Assembly: GCA_013339765.2 (NCBI GenBank)
Contig: JABSTR010000974.1
Location: 496,001 to 560,000 of the forward strand
Source of the DNA: Haemaphysalis longicornis
Taxonomy: Eukaryota > Arthropoda > Arachnida > Ixodida > Ixodidae
Reading direction: 5' to 3'
Length of the DNA stretch: 64,000 nucleotides
The notes under the pieces were generated by a model. That model saw only the letters and a list, made by a program, of their open reading frames with translations, did no database searches and was not told where the DNA came from. Shown here piece after piece: positions 1 through 11,060 of this stretch (position 1 is its first letter; each line of letters begins with the position of its first letter). Both the position numbers and the translations under genes were made by a program.

Positions 1-1625
1 CTGTAGATGGGCTTTCTCTTTTGCATGTAAGGCCACAGAAGTGGTGCTCACACATTCGTCTATTCCGTTGCTGATACAAAAGGCCTCGGAGATTTCTCTT
101 TCTAGTTGCGTCCCAAAGCTGCGCAGGACGAGTGCGCCGTGAAGATCAAGCGTGCAATAAGAGCACCGCCAGCAGTTATATGCCGACTGTCCTTTCCTCG
201 CAAATGAATTAACGGCAGCGCGATGCTCCCCACCTCACCGACGTCACACTCCACGAGCAATGTAGCGTGCTTTGTTGTGAATCCAGCCTTTGCAGCTTCA
301 TTATTCAAGAAAAATTTCATGCACACTAAAAGGCTTACGTAAGGCTTCCGCAAGAATTTTTGTAGCGGGCGATAAAGACAATATTGCTCTTATGCCCCAC
401 CTGTTTTGTTTCCATGACGTGGTACTTGACTCTCAGTGGAGTAATATTAGCAACCGCCACTGTTTCTGCTGTCAAGATGGCGGCTAAAATTTGGTTTTAA
501 AGCACGTACGATGTTTATCATCTTATTATTACGCAATAAAATTGCTACACTTCTAACTTTGTGACGGAAGGACACTATTCAATAAACGTGGTTCGCCCAC
601 AAACACTCTCTGATTGACGGCTTTCGCATATGCAGACGATAAGAAAAAAAATCTGAAGAACTGAACAGACTCCCCTGCACTCGAAAAGACAGCCATGCAT
701 TCAACGCCCGCCTTGCATTTGTTTCTGGGAGTGCGCGAAGTATTGTGGTCACATAATATTTTAAGGCTAAACGGACCGAAATATCAGAAATTATTTCTTA
801 CAGTCTGTTGCCACTGGAGCCCGAGAAGGCTTAGGTTTTTTTTTTAAATCATTGCTCGCTTACGAAGGTGACGTTGCCTCTTTTTATAAATATGTTGCAA
901 ATGTGACGAAATGCGAATTTTTGCTCTATGAACTCGTACAATCTGTTCGTCATCAGCTGCGCTCCGTTTGTTAGCAACTCTTCGGACTTGAGCATCGCCG
1001 TGGTCGATGGTCACGAAAACAATTCATTGCCCCTGAGTTTTGTTTCCGTTGCTGGGAATGCTGTAGGTTTGCTCCTCCTCCTCCTTTTCTGCTCCCTGGG
1101 GCTGAAGCCCACCCAGAGTCTTTACTTCCAACTTGGGACCAAGCCCAGACCAACTTTAATATCGGACCTGGTACTAAAGTTGGTTTTAACAGCGCTGCTG
1201 TTTAGCAAATCGTAATGTTTCATGTCCGCAGTAAAAATACCAAGAAATTACCGAGCGCGTGCAAGTGAGAGCGGGCCTCGCTGCGACAGCAGTTAACAAA
1301 ACAAAGAAAATGCTTAGAACTCGCGTGTGCGTGTCTCGAGATGACTTCCCAGCATCCCCTGCGCACGTTTATCAAACCAAGCATACCCATTTATAGAGAT
1401 TGGCCAAGATTGGCCAAAAAACGTAACCGTTCGCCGCAATCGTGGCAACACTTGCTCGGAATGAGAAAGACACATCATAACGTACGCCCCTCCAAGGTCT
1501 TGTCCAGTGATTATCACTTCCAAAAAATGAAAGAAGCTCAGACTTAGAGCAACAATGATGGGGTGAAGGTCGTTGCGGCAGCGAAGGAGAAGCAAATCGG
1601 CTGCAATCGTGGACTTAAACCTTCG
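1..1625. other. Stretch with no recognisable gene
   Basis: I find no convincing coding region, RNA gene or known repeat here. The open frames are short, lack family motifs and overlap on both strands. Local base composition changes (T-rich at 834-846, a CT-rich patch at 1073-1100), but nothing is assignable. It is probably intergenic or intronic, or old unrecognisable transposon sequence. Confidence 0.5.
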
Positions 1626-1627
1626 TG

Positions 1628-1712
1628 ATGGTCGTGAAGGTTGCGTACAGCTTCGCTACCTTCAAGCATTACGCGTCAGTGTGAGCTCCCTTAATTTTTT
1701 TAGTGTGTGTTT
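1628..1712 (+). repeat. Dispersed repeat unit, copy 1 (inverted copy at 53284-53358)
   Basis: A block of about 75 bp carrying GTACAGCTTCGCTACCTT, an ACGCGT site and GTGTGAGCT is found again in reverse orientation at 53284-53358. In both places it is followed by a T-rich run. The identity is high enough to be seen by eye, so this is a dispersed repeat and not chance. No terminal repeat or coding content identifies the family. Confidence 0.55.
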
Positions 1713-2110
1713 CCGTTTCTTCTCTTCATTTTCCCGCAAAGACTTTAATGTTTTGCCCATTGTTCTGCGCATTTATAATAAGAATGGGAAGTCGTGGAGC
1801 CCCCCCACCCCCGCCCCTCCTTTCCACCTTGGGAGTATCAACCTGAGGAAATAGGGCTCAGCAAAAGAAACCCTGTTTTGCAATTAACCACCCTCCGTGG
1901 GTAAAGAGTCAGACACGGGCGGAGAGCGACGCGCTTCCGGACGCCCTTTCTCTCACCAAAGCCTTTCCTGCAGCCTTCTTGCGTGTTCCTGGCCGCTGCC
2001 GTACCGATTTCCGAAGAGGGAAAACGCGTCGCTCTCGGCGCGTGTGTTTGGCCTTAAATGGCGTCGACGTAGAGCACCCGTTGTCGCCAGCGCATTACCG
2101 GGGCTAAGGT

Positions 2111-2139
2111 TAAGCTTCGGCAATGCGTGCCGAAGCTTA
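2111..2139. repeat. Perfect short hairpin
   Basis: The arms TAAGCTTCGGCA and TGCCGAAGCTTA are exact reverse complements (12 bp) around a 5-nt loop. The core TTCGGCAATGCGTGCC recurs as a direct repeat at about 2171-2186. The sequence just after the hairpin (CCAACCCAACTGGCGTCCTT) matches the right end of the small inverted-repeat element at 2573-2876, so this is probably a remnant end of a related element. Confidence 0.6.
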
Positions 2140-2572
2140 CCAACCCAACCCAACTGGCGTCCTTCGGCCTTTCGGCAATGCGTGCCTTACGATAATGGTT
2201 CCCGCGATTGTATTTTCTGCCTATTTAACACCCCTCCAAATCACTAGAAAAGTTAGTCCCCCATACCCCGCAAGCACTAAAACATCTACCGAAAAAAAAA
2301 CGGAGAAACTAGGACAGGCCTGACGTTTATAAACAGTCCCCGAAGGACAGGGTTAAAGCACCGTGAGGGAGCTCCGTGGCGTGATTTATGCGTGCACGCC
2401 TACTAAAGCTAGTGGCCCGCGATGGCAAAATGTATCCCAGCAGACGCCGATATTCTTCTTTTATTTCTGGCCTTCGTTTCAACAAGTACAAAATGAAACA
2501 CCTCACGTACGCCCACTATCCTTTGCACTTTAAAGTTAAAGCCAACAATGTTGAATCTCTCGCCGTATTCTA

Positions 2573-2876
2573 AGGATACACGTTGGGTTGGTTTTTATGA
2601 CAGCAGGGGAAAAAAATCGAAGCCATTCCACCCAATGTGAAAGCTGTCAGAAGTGCAGAGCAGTGATTCGCCGTAATGGGCTGTACCGCCGTTATCCGCT
2701 TACTGCTACCACCCCACGCGATTCCAATTTCCCGCCTTCGCAGTGCTCGCGCGCCCCTGCCTGAAACTGCGCCAGCGGGAGTTCTGTTCTCTCTGTGCTT
2801 TTCTCCCCGCACGTGCCGGCGTTGCACTGCCACATTTTGTGTTTACTATCGTAAAAACCAACCCAACTGGCGTCCT
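2573..2876. mobile_element. Small non-autonomous DNA element (mariner-type MITE)
   Basis: Inverted ends of about 30 bp share GTTGGGTTGGTTTTTA: the left end starts AGGATACACG and the right end finishes CCAACTGGCGTCCT. Each end is flanked by TA (2571-2572 and 2877-2878), the dinucleotide duplicated by Tc1/mariner elements. The 304-bp interior has no transposase frame. A further right-end fragment lies at about 2147-2167. The mariner assignment rests only on the TA flank and small size. Confidence 0.55.
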
Positions 2877-3242
2877 TAACTAAAGGAACGCGGGCGCTGC
2901 CGGTTAATTACGTATATTTTTCCTGAAATGTACCTATATTTGTTTTTTTTGCGCTAAAGAACGGGAAGATGTATGACAAGCGCCAGCGTTTCACGTGTTT
3001 AGAACGCTTATGACTATATAAACCGCTTAGCTTTCGAAGCCTCTGGGGTACGCCGCGGCGAAGGGACCGCGACAGGCTACACCGTGATTCCGTGGCGATA
3101 TGATTGGTTCCAGCGAGCGAGCTAGGACGACAAGGCGCGGCCCTAAAGTGCTCTGCACTTAAAAATATTGCCCCCTTCGTTAAACGACGACAATCGTTCA
3201 ACGCGAAGCTTTCTCGTGAGTCATCCCTTGGTTGGCGTCTAA

Positions 3243-3350
3243 GTTTGGACTTTCACTCGCTGGCGGTTTGGACTTCGAGTCGTTGGGCTTTGACTTTGAC
3301 TTGCACGCAGTTTGGACTTCTAAGCGCAGCGGCTTTGACTTCGATCCTTC
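3243..3350. repeat. Degenerate ~22-nt tandem repeat
   Basis: About five successive units built on (G)TTTGGACTT or GCTTTGACTT recur with a spacing near 21-24 nt. Spelling has drifted between units. It is a short decayed minisatellite and has no supported coding role. Confidence 0.5.
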
Positions 3351-3498
3351 GGCATTTAGTTTCCTACGATGAAGGAATCACGTTCAACCATCGTCATCAT
3401 TAGACGGAAGGGTTTATGATTTTTTTAAAGAAGAAAAGGAAGGGAATGAAAGAAAGAATAAGGAGAAAAAAAGGATAGAAATAGAGGGGAAAAACTAT

Positions 3499-3927
3499 GG
3501 TTGATTCCTCTGTCGTAGGAATCGGTAAAAAACGAAAGTGAAATGTGCAGCAAAATCTGCAGCTGATCATGATTTGCGCATCGGCGGCTGCCGTGTGGGT
3601 GTGCTTGGCGAGCGACGTCCTGCTGCCGCGTCACTTCTGCAAAGGTGTACTGGCGTCATTTCCGTGACGGATGTGACGTAAGCGAAATCTTAGTGTACTC
3701 AGGCATAAAACACTTTTGTGTTAAAATATAGAGCCCGAAAACGAACAATCCTAAGTATAAAGTACTCTTTGGTACTAAAGGTTGCTTCTCCGCAAGAAGA
3801 CCCTGTGTGCAGGGGTGCACCCTCTACAGGCGGCTTGCTTCGTTGTACTGGCGTCACTTCCGCGACGGATATGACGTAAGTGAAATCTTCGTGAATTCCG
3901 GAATGAAACACATTCACGTTAAAAAAA
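3499..3927 (-). repeat. Copy of the ~190-bp CRE-like module family (minus strand)
   Basis: Read on the minus strand this holds two related modules in tandem. Each begins near ACGTGAATGTGTTT or ACAAAAGTGTTTTATGCC and contains a GACGT..ATATCCGTC core followed by GGAAATGACGCCAGTAC. Between them lies a linker with TTAGTACCAAAGAGTAC, and then the GCCAAGCACACCCAC end. The same architecture occurs at 12375, 22005, 31978 and 54920. No ORF is conserved across copies, so this is a non-coding mobile repeat. Confidence 0.75.
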
Positions 3928-4160
3928 GGGAAGGGACGTGAAATATGAAAAAGAATGAATTGAAAAAAAAATTAAAGACGGACAAAGCGAAAAAAAGGGA
4001 GAAAGAGAAAACGAGCGAAAAGGAAATGCGAGGAGATTATATGCAATAAAACACAAACAAATAAAACGGACCTCGAGGGGGAAAGAGAATGAAATTAGTG
4101 AGGAACAAAAGAAACTAGAGAGGAAAGAACAAGGAGAGAAAATGGCGGAAGAAGGCGGCG
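3928..4160. repeat. GA-rich low-complexity tract
   Basis: Purine-rich on the plus strand (runs of GAAAAA, GGGAAG, GAGAAAA). The minus-strand open frame of 132 codons that crosses it is Ser/Phe/Leu-rich translation of low-complexity DNA and is not a gene. Confidence 0.7.
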
Positions 4161-4807
4161 AAAAGGACGCCCCGAGATAGTCACCCCGCGATAGCGCCTT
4201 CGTTATCATCTTTGTTGGCGGGCCAACGTAAAAGCATGTGGTGATTCGACAGCGCTCCCCACAGTGGCCGACCAGGTTATGCGTCCATCCACACCGCTCA
4301 CGGAACCACGCACCCATCTCTTTCTTGTGCCCAGCCGTTCCAGCCCACTGCGGTCTAACTACGCACGGTAGACATGCTTGGAATTCCGACCACGGAGAGC
4401 CGGCGAGCGGGCGGGAAGAAACTCTTTGTTCAAATGAAGACCATCAATTATTGAGAACAGCAGAGCTGCGACTCCGTTTCCGCGCCGTGGGGAAGGGACG
4501 TCTTCGCGATTTCGACGGAGGAAGAAGTTGTGAGAAGGAGGAACGCGCACACAAATGAGATTACGAGCGCCTAGAGCAAGGAGCTGGAATTGGAAACGAC
4601 GGAAGGAAATGCAGGGCAGTTTTCATGCTCGCCCTTTTTTGTTGCTGTGAACGAGATTCTTCTTTATTAAAAGTTAATCAAGACCTAAATTAGGTTTGTC
4701 TACATCTCTTTCTGGCCATTGCAGCTTGCATTTGCTTTGGTTTGTTATGATGAGTCTATCCCTCTTTTGAGTGTGCGTGTGTGCGTATCCTGCTGTTGTA
4801 AACAAAG

Positions 4808-5017
4808 ACCTGGGGCGGAATTCTCAGTTTTGCCCATTTCATGTCAGTTTCATTTCGAGTGAGCACTGATTGGCTGGAAGCAGACAATAAAGTGTGACGC
4901 AGCGTAACCAAAGCGATATCATTGGTCAGAGGCCTCAAAAATGTACCTACGTCTCGACTGAAACGAACGAAAAGTTGACACCTGTGAAAAAGGTAAACTC
5001 AGAATTCCGCCCCTGGG
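4808..5017. mobile_element. 210-bp inverted-repeat element (MITE), copy 1
   Basis: The left end CCTGGGGCGGAATTCTCAG and the right end CTCAGAATTCCGCCCCTGG are inverted repeats of about 22 bp with one mismatch. The interior shares blocks with 19918-20125: TTTTGCCCAT, CATTTCGAG, GAAAGCAGAC or GGAAGCAGAC, GTGACGCA and CATTGGTCAG. There is no coding capacity. The superfamily is undetermined because no clear target duplication is visible. Confidence 0.7.
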
Positions 5018-7040
5018 AATAGCGTTATTCTGAGTGAAGTCAATTTATAAGGAACACTAAAGGGTAAAACCAAGTTGGCCGGTAACGATAGATTACGGTG
5101 CCGAAAATCTAAATACACCGTTCTCGCGACTGGCAGTTCTTTAATAAGGCATAAAATGCGAGAAACGTGCAAATGGGTGTAGACGCCTGTAAGGTTCTGG
5201 GTACCACGGTTTGTGACGTCACAAAAGTGGTGAACGCCGAGAGCTCATTGTAGAAGCATCTATAAATGTTTCCCTGACATAAACAGTTCTTAGGTAGTTG
5301 AGCACGTGAAAAAAAAAAATGTAAATCAAACATTGCGGTAGGTCATTTTATTTAAAAAACACAAACAACACCTTTTATACATTGTGAGACAGGCTGCTTC
5401 CTTCACGTTTCAGAGTCGACAACCGTGTTTCCAGTTCCCTTTCAGAAAAGACGTACATTGGTGCGCAATGAGCGAAGTCAGTAATGTATGGTGGTGAACG
5501 CCCGTATTTCTGCAAGCAATAACCCTGGCAGGAAGCGGCAATACGAACAAGATGCTTAGGCGAGGCGAACCGCCTGAACTTCTAATCTTCTGTTCTCTGC
5601 GCGCAGATGCTGCTATCGGTAAACCGTGCCCGCACCCGGTTCGAAAGTTAGGCCTGTGAAAGTTATACGGTAACTACCTTGTGCTGTTCCGTTCACCGCA
5701 AGACGCTGTGGATAATCAGTAAGCGCCACATAGCTCTACGCTTCAGGACTACTCAGTCGTAATGTTCGCAGGCCGTAATTTGTGGCCGGTGGTTTATTCG
5801 AGAAGCGTACAAAGAGACATCCTCACTGTCAGCTTATCGAGTTGGACTGCTCGATCTGGGGAGTGCGGTCGCAACTGATCGCCTTTCACTGACGCACATG
5901 TTCACCGCGCCGGGAAGGCGCCAGCGCGTGAGCTCGCTAGAACGGCGTCGCAGCGCAGCGGCGCAGAGTTCCTGTTTCAGGTATCACCTGGCAGGTGTGT
6001 GGCCTCGCGCAGCGGTTGATGCGATGTTGTTGCCATGGGCATCACTGATATGTAAAAAAAAGAGCATTACTCGCTCCGTCGGGAACAAATCAGAAAAGTC
6101 CAAGCCAGACCCCTCGGCGAGAGCAGCGCCGCGGCGGCGTCGGCCAGAGAAACGTCGGCCATAGCTCGCACACGTAAAAGCTACCGCTGCCGGAGTTTAG
6201 GCTCTAGACCGCACCGTGGTGCTGTCGGTGCTTCGCTCCTAGTTTGTGACGCAATGGCTACATCACGAAAAAAATGAAAGGGAAGCGGGCGAGAAAAATG
6301 TCAGCTTTGTCTTTTTATTTCTCAGAAAATAACGCACCGTTGTTCGTCGAACAAAAGCCGAGGGAGCTACGAAACGTATGGTCTTTTAGTCAAGACAAAA
6401 TTTCATTCTGCCTTTAGTGTCGCTTCAAGAATTGTGCCCGTGCCTTCTGCTTCCTGCGCTCAAAAACTACCGAAACGCGAATAGCGACCTTCACGTGTTG
6501 CGGTTTGGCTGCAGTTACGCAACGTCAACATGACTCAGCAACTTTCTAATTACCGCCGCTGTTCGGCTGTGCAGCACACTTAACTTGAAATCTCCTCTAC
6601 TGGTAATTTTCAACTGCTCAGAAATGGCCCACAGCAGCTCTGTACTTTTTTTTTGTCCTTGGGTTCTTATTGCAAGGGCAGTATTGGCTTGCCCGTGAAC
6701 TACCTGGTGTATATTCAGGACTGACAAATCCTGTTGGGACAGGGTTACTCGTGACCTCATCATAAATCTCTGCTTTTGCTCTCAGTTTTCCTGCCGTCGA
6801 TTCACGATCACGTGGACTGGTTCATAGACCCTTACGTATCCTGGGGGTCGCGGTTATAAAGTCACAAATCGTGTCCATATTTAAGTTATGCTTATTTCGA
6901 GTGCCGCGAATTTATCAATTAGCTGAAAATAGTCACTGCCTTTTCGTTCAACTTTGTCACGTGTTAATTATTACCAAAGTCGAATTTCTGCTGCCCGTTA
7001 GTAACTCTTCCCTTTTCATCTTTTCGCGGAAACTACATCA
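5018..7040. other. Stretch with no recognisable gene
   Basis: No family motifs are found in any frame. A frame of 88 codons at 5898-6164 is arginine-rich and GC-driven and looks like chance. The block around 5040-5330 (a GAACACTAAAGGGTAAAACCA start and a TGACGTCACAAAAG centre) has the look of a decayed repeat, but I cannot place it. Confidence 0.45.
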
Positions 7041-7044
7041 ATTA

Positions 7045-7170
7045 CCATGATTCGAAGCGCCACAAAAACCACGGACGAAGAAACAGGGTAGAAGTTACAG
7101 GCGCAATCTCGTCTACTCTGTTTCTTCGTCCGTTTTTTTTTTGTGTGTGTGTGGCGCTTCAAATTATGGC
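7045..7170. repeat. Fold-back (inverted repeat) element of ~125 bp
   Basis: The left arm (GAAGCGCCACA, then GGACGAAGAAACAG) and the right arm (CTGTTTCTTCGTCC, then TGTGGCGCTTC) are reverse complements with few mismatches. They surround a spacer of about 25 nt and could form a long hairpin. The right arm carries a T/GT-rich expansion. This is most likely a short MITE. Confidence 0.7.
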
Positions 7171-7300
7171 AACTATTCACCAACTAGCCCAGCAAGAATT
7201 TCTCAGCTACATCAATTACACGCCGATTTCTATGGCGCGGGCAAGGTGACAGTGATGCTGAAGGAAGTGTTAAACATGATTTCGTACTTAAAGCGCACAA

Positions 7301-7426
<126 letters not shown>

Positions 7427-7569
7427 AAAAGCGTGAGATTTCTACCTTGAGCTTTGTCAAACCAAAAAGCCCGAGCACACCTGTACACTTCTTACGAGTT
7501 GTGAATGCGGAATGCCCATCGTTGAGTTTTCGTGGGAGTTAGTTCTCCGCGTACGGCTTCCGCTTTAGT

Positions 7570-7790
7570 AGCGATGAATTCGAAGCGATTAGTTATCAAA
7601 GGACGCGGGTTCGATTGCCGGCCGCAGCGGCCGCTGTTCTGATGGAGGCGGACAGCGAAAACGCCCGTGCGTTCGAGATTTCGACGCACGTTAGAGATCA
7701 CCAGGTGGTCAAGACTAATCCGGAGCCCTCCACTACGGCGCGCCTCATCGCCTGTGCAGCGTCAGCGCGTTAAACCCCCATAATCAATCT
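7570..7790 (+). mobile_element. tRNA-derived SINE, Ruka-like (plus strand, 5' end degraded)
   Basis: A polymerase III B-box-like GGTTCGATTGC lies at 7608-7618. It is followed by the CCGGCCGCAGCGGCCGC stem and the conserved body (GAGGCG..AGCGAAAACGCCCGTG, CCAGGTGGTCAAGA, TCCGGAGCCCTCCACTACGG, CGCGCCTCAT, CGCGTTAAACCCC). It ends in a short CAATC tail. The A box is not clear. The same body recurs at 23473-23726 (minus) and 32562-32836 (plus), which fixes it as a family. The Ruka name comes from recall of the tick SINE and was not searched. Confidence 0.8.
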
Positions 7791-8510
7791 ATTCGTTATC
7801 AACAAAATGTCGGAGTTAAGAAGCTTCCTTGACACTTGAAGAGGAAATCTTCACAGTAGCTCCCTTCCTTTCACGACAAATTAACTAACGCACAGTAACA
7901 CAAGCGACGTCAATGAGATTCAAGATTTCACATGTAGTTGAACATTGGCCATGCTTCAAGTTGCGTTTAAGAAACAGGCCTTGAACTAAAACAGTAAAAG
8001 GCATTTTTGCCACGATTTCCTTACGACTTTCGTGGCGTGTACGTTTAGGTGAAAGCGTGAAAAAGCCTTAATTTGCCGCCGATAAGTCGTTCTGTTTCCC
8101 GAGTGTTATCTCTTGCTTCCTTGTTATTCTGTACGCACTGGAGTCGTGAAGAGGTATAAAATAAATGGTGAATGTGGATGGAGTGTTTATTGTCTCAAAG
8201 AAAGCTTACCCTGCCAAGTAGTGTTGTTACCCCGTTGGCGTTCTCTATGACACCATCAGATTTAAGCCTTGCTTGATTCTTTATTCCATGTAGCGGGTCT
8301 GAATCAGAATCGTTCACTACATTTTTCATTCATTTTCCGAAACGTGCAAAAGAACAGCTTTTTTCATGTTGAAGCATCCTGTGGTTCCCTTTTATACCGC
8401 AACAAAGAATAAAACCAAGAACCGCCACGTGTCAGCGCTAAAGACATTTCCAGACACGCCATGACTTCTTTCATTCAGCTAGGGCCAACATGTCTAGCCA
8501 CCGAACCTTT
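7791..8510. other. Stretch with no recognisable gene
   Basis: AT-leaning sequence with no long frames and no repeat structure that I can identify. Confidence 0.45.
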
Positions 8511-8514
8511 CTTT

Positions 8515-9065
8515 CTTTTTGTAGCGTAAACTACACTGCCCGAGGTTGAGCAGTTTCGCGTGGACCTTGAAGGACCGTGCTGCGCAAGCGCGAGGAGCAT
8601 CAGATTGGATTGGATTCGATTGGATTGGATTATCCAATCCCATTGGAGTACGGGTGTGTAGAGAATTGGGCCTGCACATCCGCCGGGCTGCGCATTCCAG
8701 AGGAGTGGCGTCATAGCCGGGGCAGATGCACTGGCGCTGGTGCGTGCCCAGCTCTGCGCCTCCGTTGCGCAGTAGCCAAGTCTGACGCTGCGCCGGAGCC
8801 GCTTGGTAGCCGTTTCGCGTGGCTCCTGGAGAGCCGTGCTGCGCATGCGCGAAGAGCAGTGTCTGGACTGGACTGGACTGGACTGGACTGGACTGGACTG
8901 GACTGGACTGGATTGGACTGGATTGGATGGGAAATCGTTCTAGCAGTAGTAAGCATGATAATCAGCTAACCCTAGACAACCAGAAAACCTAAGAATAACC
9001 AGCTGAATTTTAACTGACGCTACGTATATCCTGGCATAGCCGAGCTAAGCCACTGCTAATTTTTT
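8515..9065 (+). repeat. GGATT-rich dispersed repeat, two partial copies in tandem
   Basis: Two copies of a head (TGTAGCG..CTACACTG, GAGCAGTTTCGCGTGG, a GCTGCGCA..GCGCGA box) lie at 8521-8610 and 8810-8860. Each leads into pentanucleotide arrays (GATTG/ACTGG) at about 8607-8645 and 8868-8928. The second continues into the shared tail (AATCGTT, TAGCAGTAGTAAG, ATGATAATCAGCTAA, AGAATAACCAGCTGAA, TATCCTGGCATAGCCGAG). Other members are at 19538-19850 and 36582-36800. Overlapping ORFs on both strands are shadows of the arrays. Confidence 0.8.
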
Positions 9066-10785
9066 TAAAGCTGTGGCAGAATGACTCTAAATTCACTCAT
9101 CCATACACAGAAATGTTCCTGTAAGTTACCCTGAAATAATGCTTCAGGGGCGACATTTAGGACATACTGCAAAGTTATGCGCCTTATTTGCTTGCCACTC
9201 AACAAGGGGCGTGTGTAGTTTGACAGCGCAAGCGTTAATTTTCTTCCTCAAACAAGTCGTCAAACGGTAGAGCAGCTGTTTTTTTTTTTGTTTTTTTTTT
9301 GTTTTTTTTTTTGGGGGGGGGGGTAGCCTGTTTCAAATCTTGCTTCTTTTTCTTTTGCTCCTTGCAGAGTTTTTTTTTTTTTTTTGCCTTGTTGCTTTCT
9401 CTCCCATGTGTTTGTAATAAGTTACTGCGCCTCTGTAATTCTTATCCTGTTATATTCTTTGGTTTGTTAACAGTCGCCGGAGCTTGTCGACGTCACGTTC
9501 TTCTACCCTTCAATGTCGTCTGCGCGTTTATGCCTTGTCGTCTGCAACGAGCCGCGGCTTCTCTACCTCCCCGCAACGTTCGCTTCCGACGAATACTTCC
9601 AGACTTCTTTGTTTAGTTTTTTTTTTTTCTCCCATTTTAGCGTCATTTCCTACCTCGTCCTCATTTTTTTTTTCTTGCTAATACATTACGGTGCTAGCTC
9701 CCTCCCGGAGGTACTCGACATTGATTGAAAAGACCAGGCCCCCCTTTTTTTTCTCTCCGAAGCAGACGAGCGCGAGCGTGTAGCAGACGACCTGTCAGCT
9801 CCGCCCTGGATCGCCAGTACGTAGCAGAGGCATTACGCTTGGCGCGCTTTTCAGTGCACGCGGGCACACAGCACTCGCGTCGGCCTCTGGCAAGACGGCC
9901 TGTAAAACATCGAAAACAAAATGGAAGACACCAATGGCGCGGCCAGCGCGTCGTCAGGGTTAACACCCCTACTGACAGGGTGGCGTAGTAACGGCGTCCT
10001 TTGCACTGACAGCCTGGTCTGGAGATTTTCTTTTTTTTTTCCCTTTTACTTCGTTGTCGTCTTGTTTTCGCCAGCTGCATCTTTAACGAACGCTCCGACT
10101 GTTGAGATGGCGCAGGTGCTTTTGTCAGAGCAGGACAGTGTCAAAACATGGTCTGAGACTCGATGGCTCGAACTGTAGTGGTAGATGTAAAACTGAAACG
10201 AAAAAGAAGAATAGAAACACAAATGAACTCTCGCGCGGATAGCGCGCCACGTATACAGAAGCTTTCACATGCCAACAATCAGCGCCAGAAATACTCTTCG
10301 CTGTTTTTCCTGCTGGCGAAGACGAAAAGTATACCCTGCGTCCACAGAAACAACTTCACCAGCGAACTTGGTTCAGTTCCTGACCCGCTATGACGGGTTT
10401 CGTTGAAAGCTTGCAGAAACACTGGTTCCATTGAATGAAAATAAGATGAGACGGTACGAGTTAAACAACCAGGAAGCCACTAGTGAATCAGAGGGCCATC
10501 TAAGCTAGCCAATTATTCTCCTTTTCCTTTCATCAGTTCAGCTGGTAACGCTGCATTGAGAAAAAAATCAATGAAACCTTTTTATGTCTCGGTTAATGAC
10601 GTCGACCAGGCGCCTTTTGCTTACTGCGCTCTGTCAAGCTCCTCTGACTGTATACAATTAGATCCACTGTGCTTCAAAGTTTGGTCTCACCAGAACACCG
10701 CGTGAAACGCGTTCATTTTCGCTTTCCCCTTTTTTTTCTCGTTGGTTTGTATAAGCGAGAGCATTTTTTGGGCTACTAAATGCGA
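9066..10785. other. T-rich stretch with no recognisable gene
   Basis: Long T homopolymers sit at 9281-9312, 9370-9385 and 9617-9630, with T-rich tracts near 9665-9676 and 10029-10040. The frames that cross them are Phe-rich artefacts. An ATG in good context at 9921 opens a short frame with no recognisable domain, and I do not call it a gene. Confidence 0.45.
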
Positions 10786-10789
10786 AACT

Positions 10790-11060
10790 TTTGGTTTACC
10801 GGTCTATCTGTCTGACACTCCATTCAAACGTCTGGCAAAAAAAAAAAAAAGCAGTTCAAAGACTGCCTGTAAGAGCGTCACAAACTGCTGGAAGAGCTCG
10901 AATGGCTCATAAACGTCCACATTGTTCAGCGCAAAGGACACCAAGGGCATATTTCAGGCAAAATGTAAGTCTATAACTAAGATTTCCAGCGTTCTTTTAT
11001 CGGAGAACACACGGTCAGTTGGTTTTTGCGACAGCAAATGAAAAAAAAAAAAAAGCGTTA
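10790..11060 (+). repeat. Possible decayed half-copy of the (CAGA)n fold-back family
   Basis: The block CATTGTTCAGCGCAAAG, GGGCATATTTCAGGCAAAA and TTTTTGCGACAGCAAAT follows the same order as the right arm of the fold-back element at 23965-24105. A TCTATCTGTCTGACAC remnant lies upstream at 10803-10818, where the microsatellite would be. Divergence is high, so this is tentative. Confidence 0.4.

Noticed and set aside
3919..4317. Ser/Phe-rich 132-codon minus-strand frame
   Set aside because: It is a translation of a purine-rich low-complexity tract.
9921..10178. ATG in good Kozak context with an 85-codon frame
   Set aside because: No domain, a T-rich run inside the frame and no splice or promoter context; one good start codon is expected by chance.
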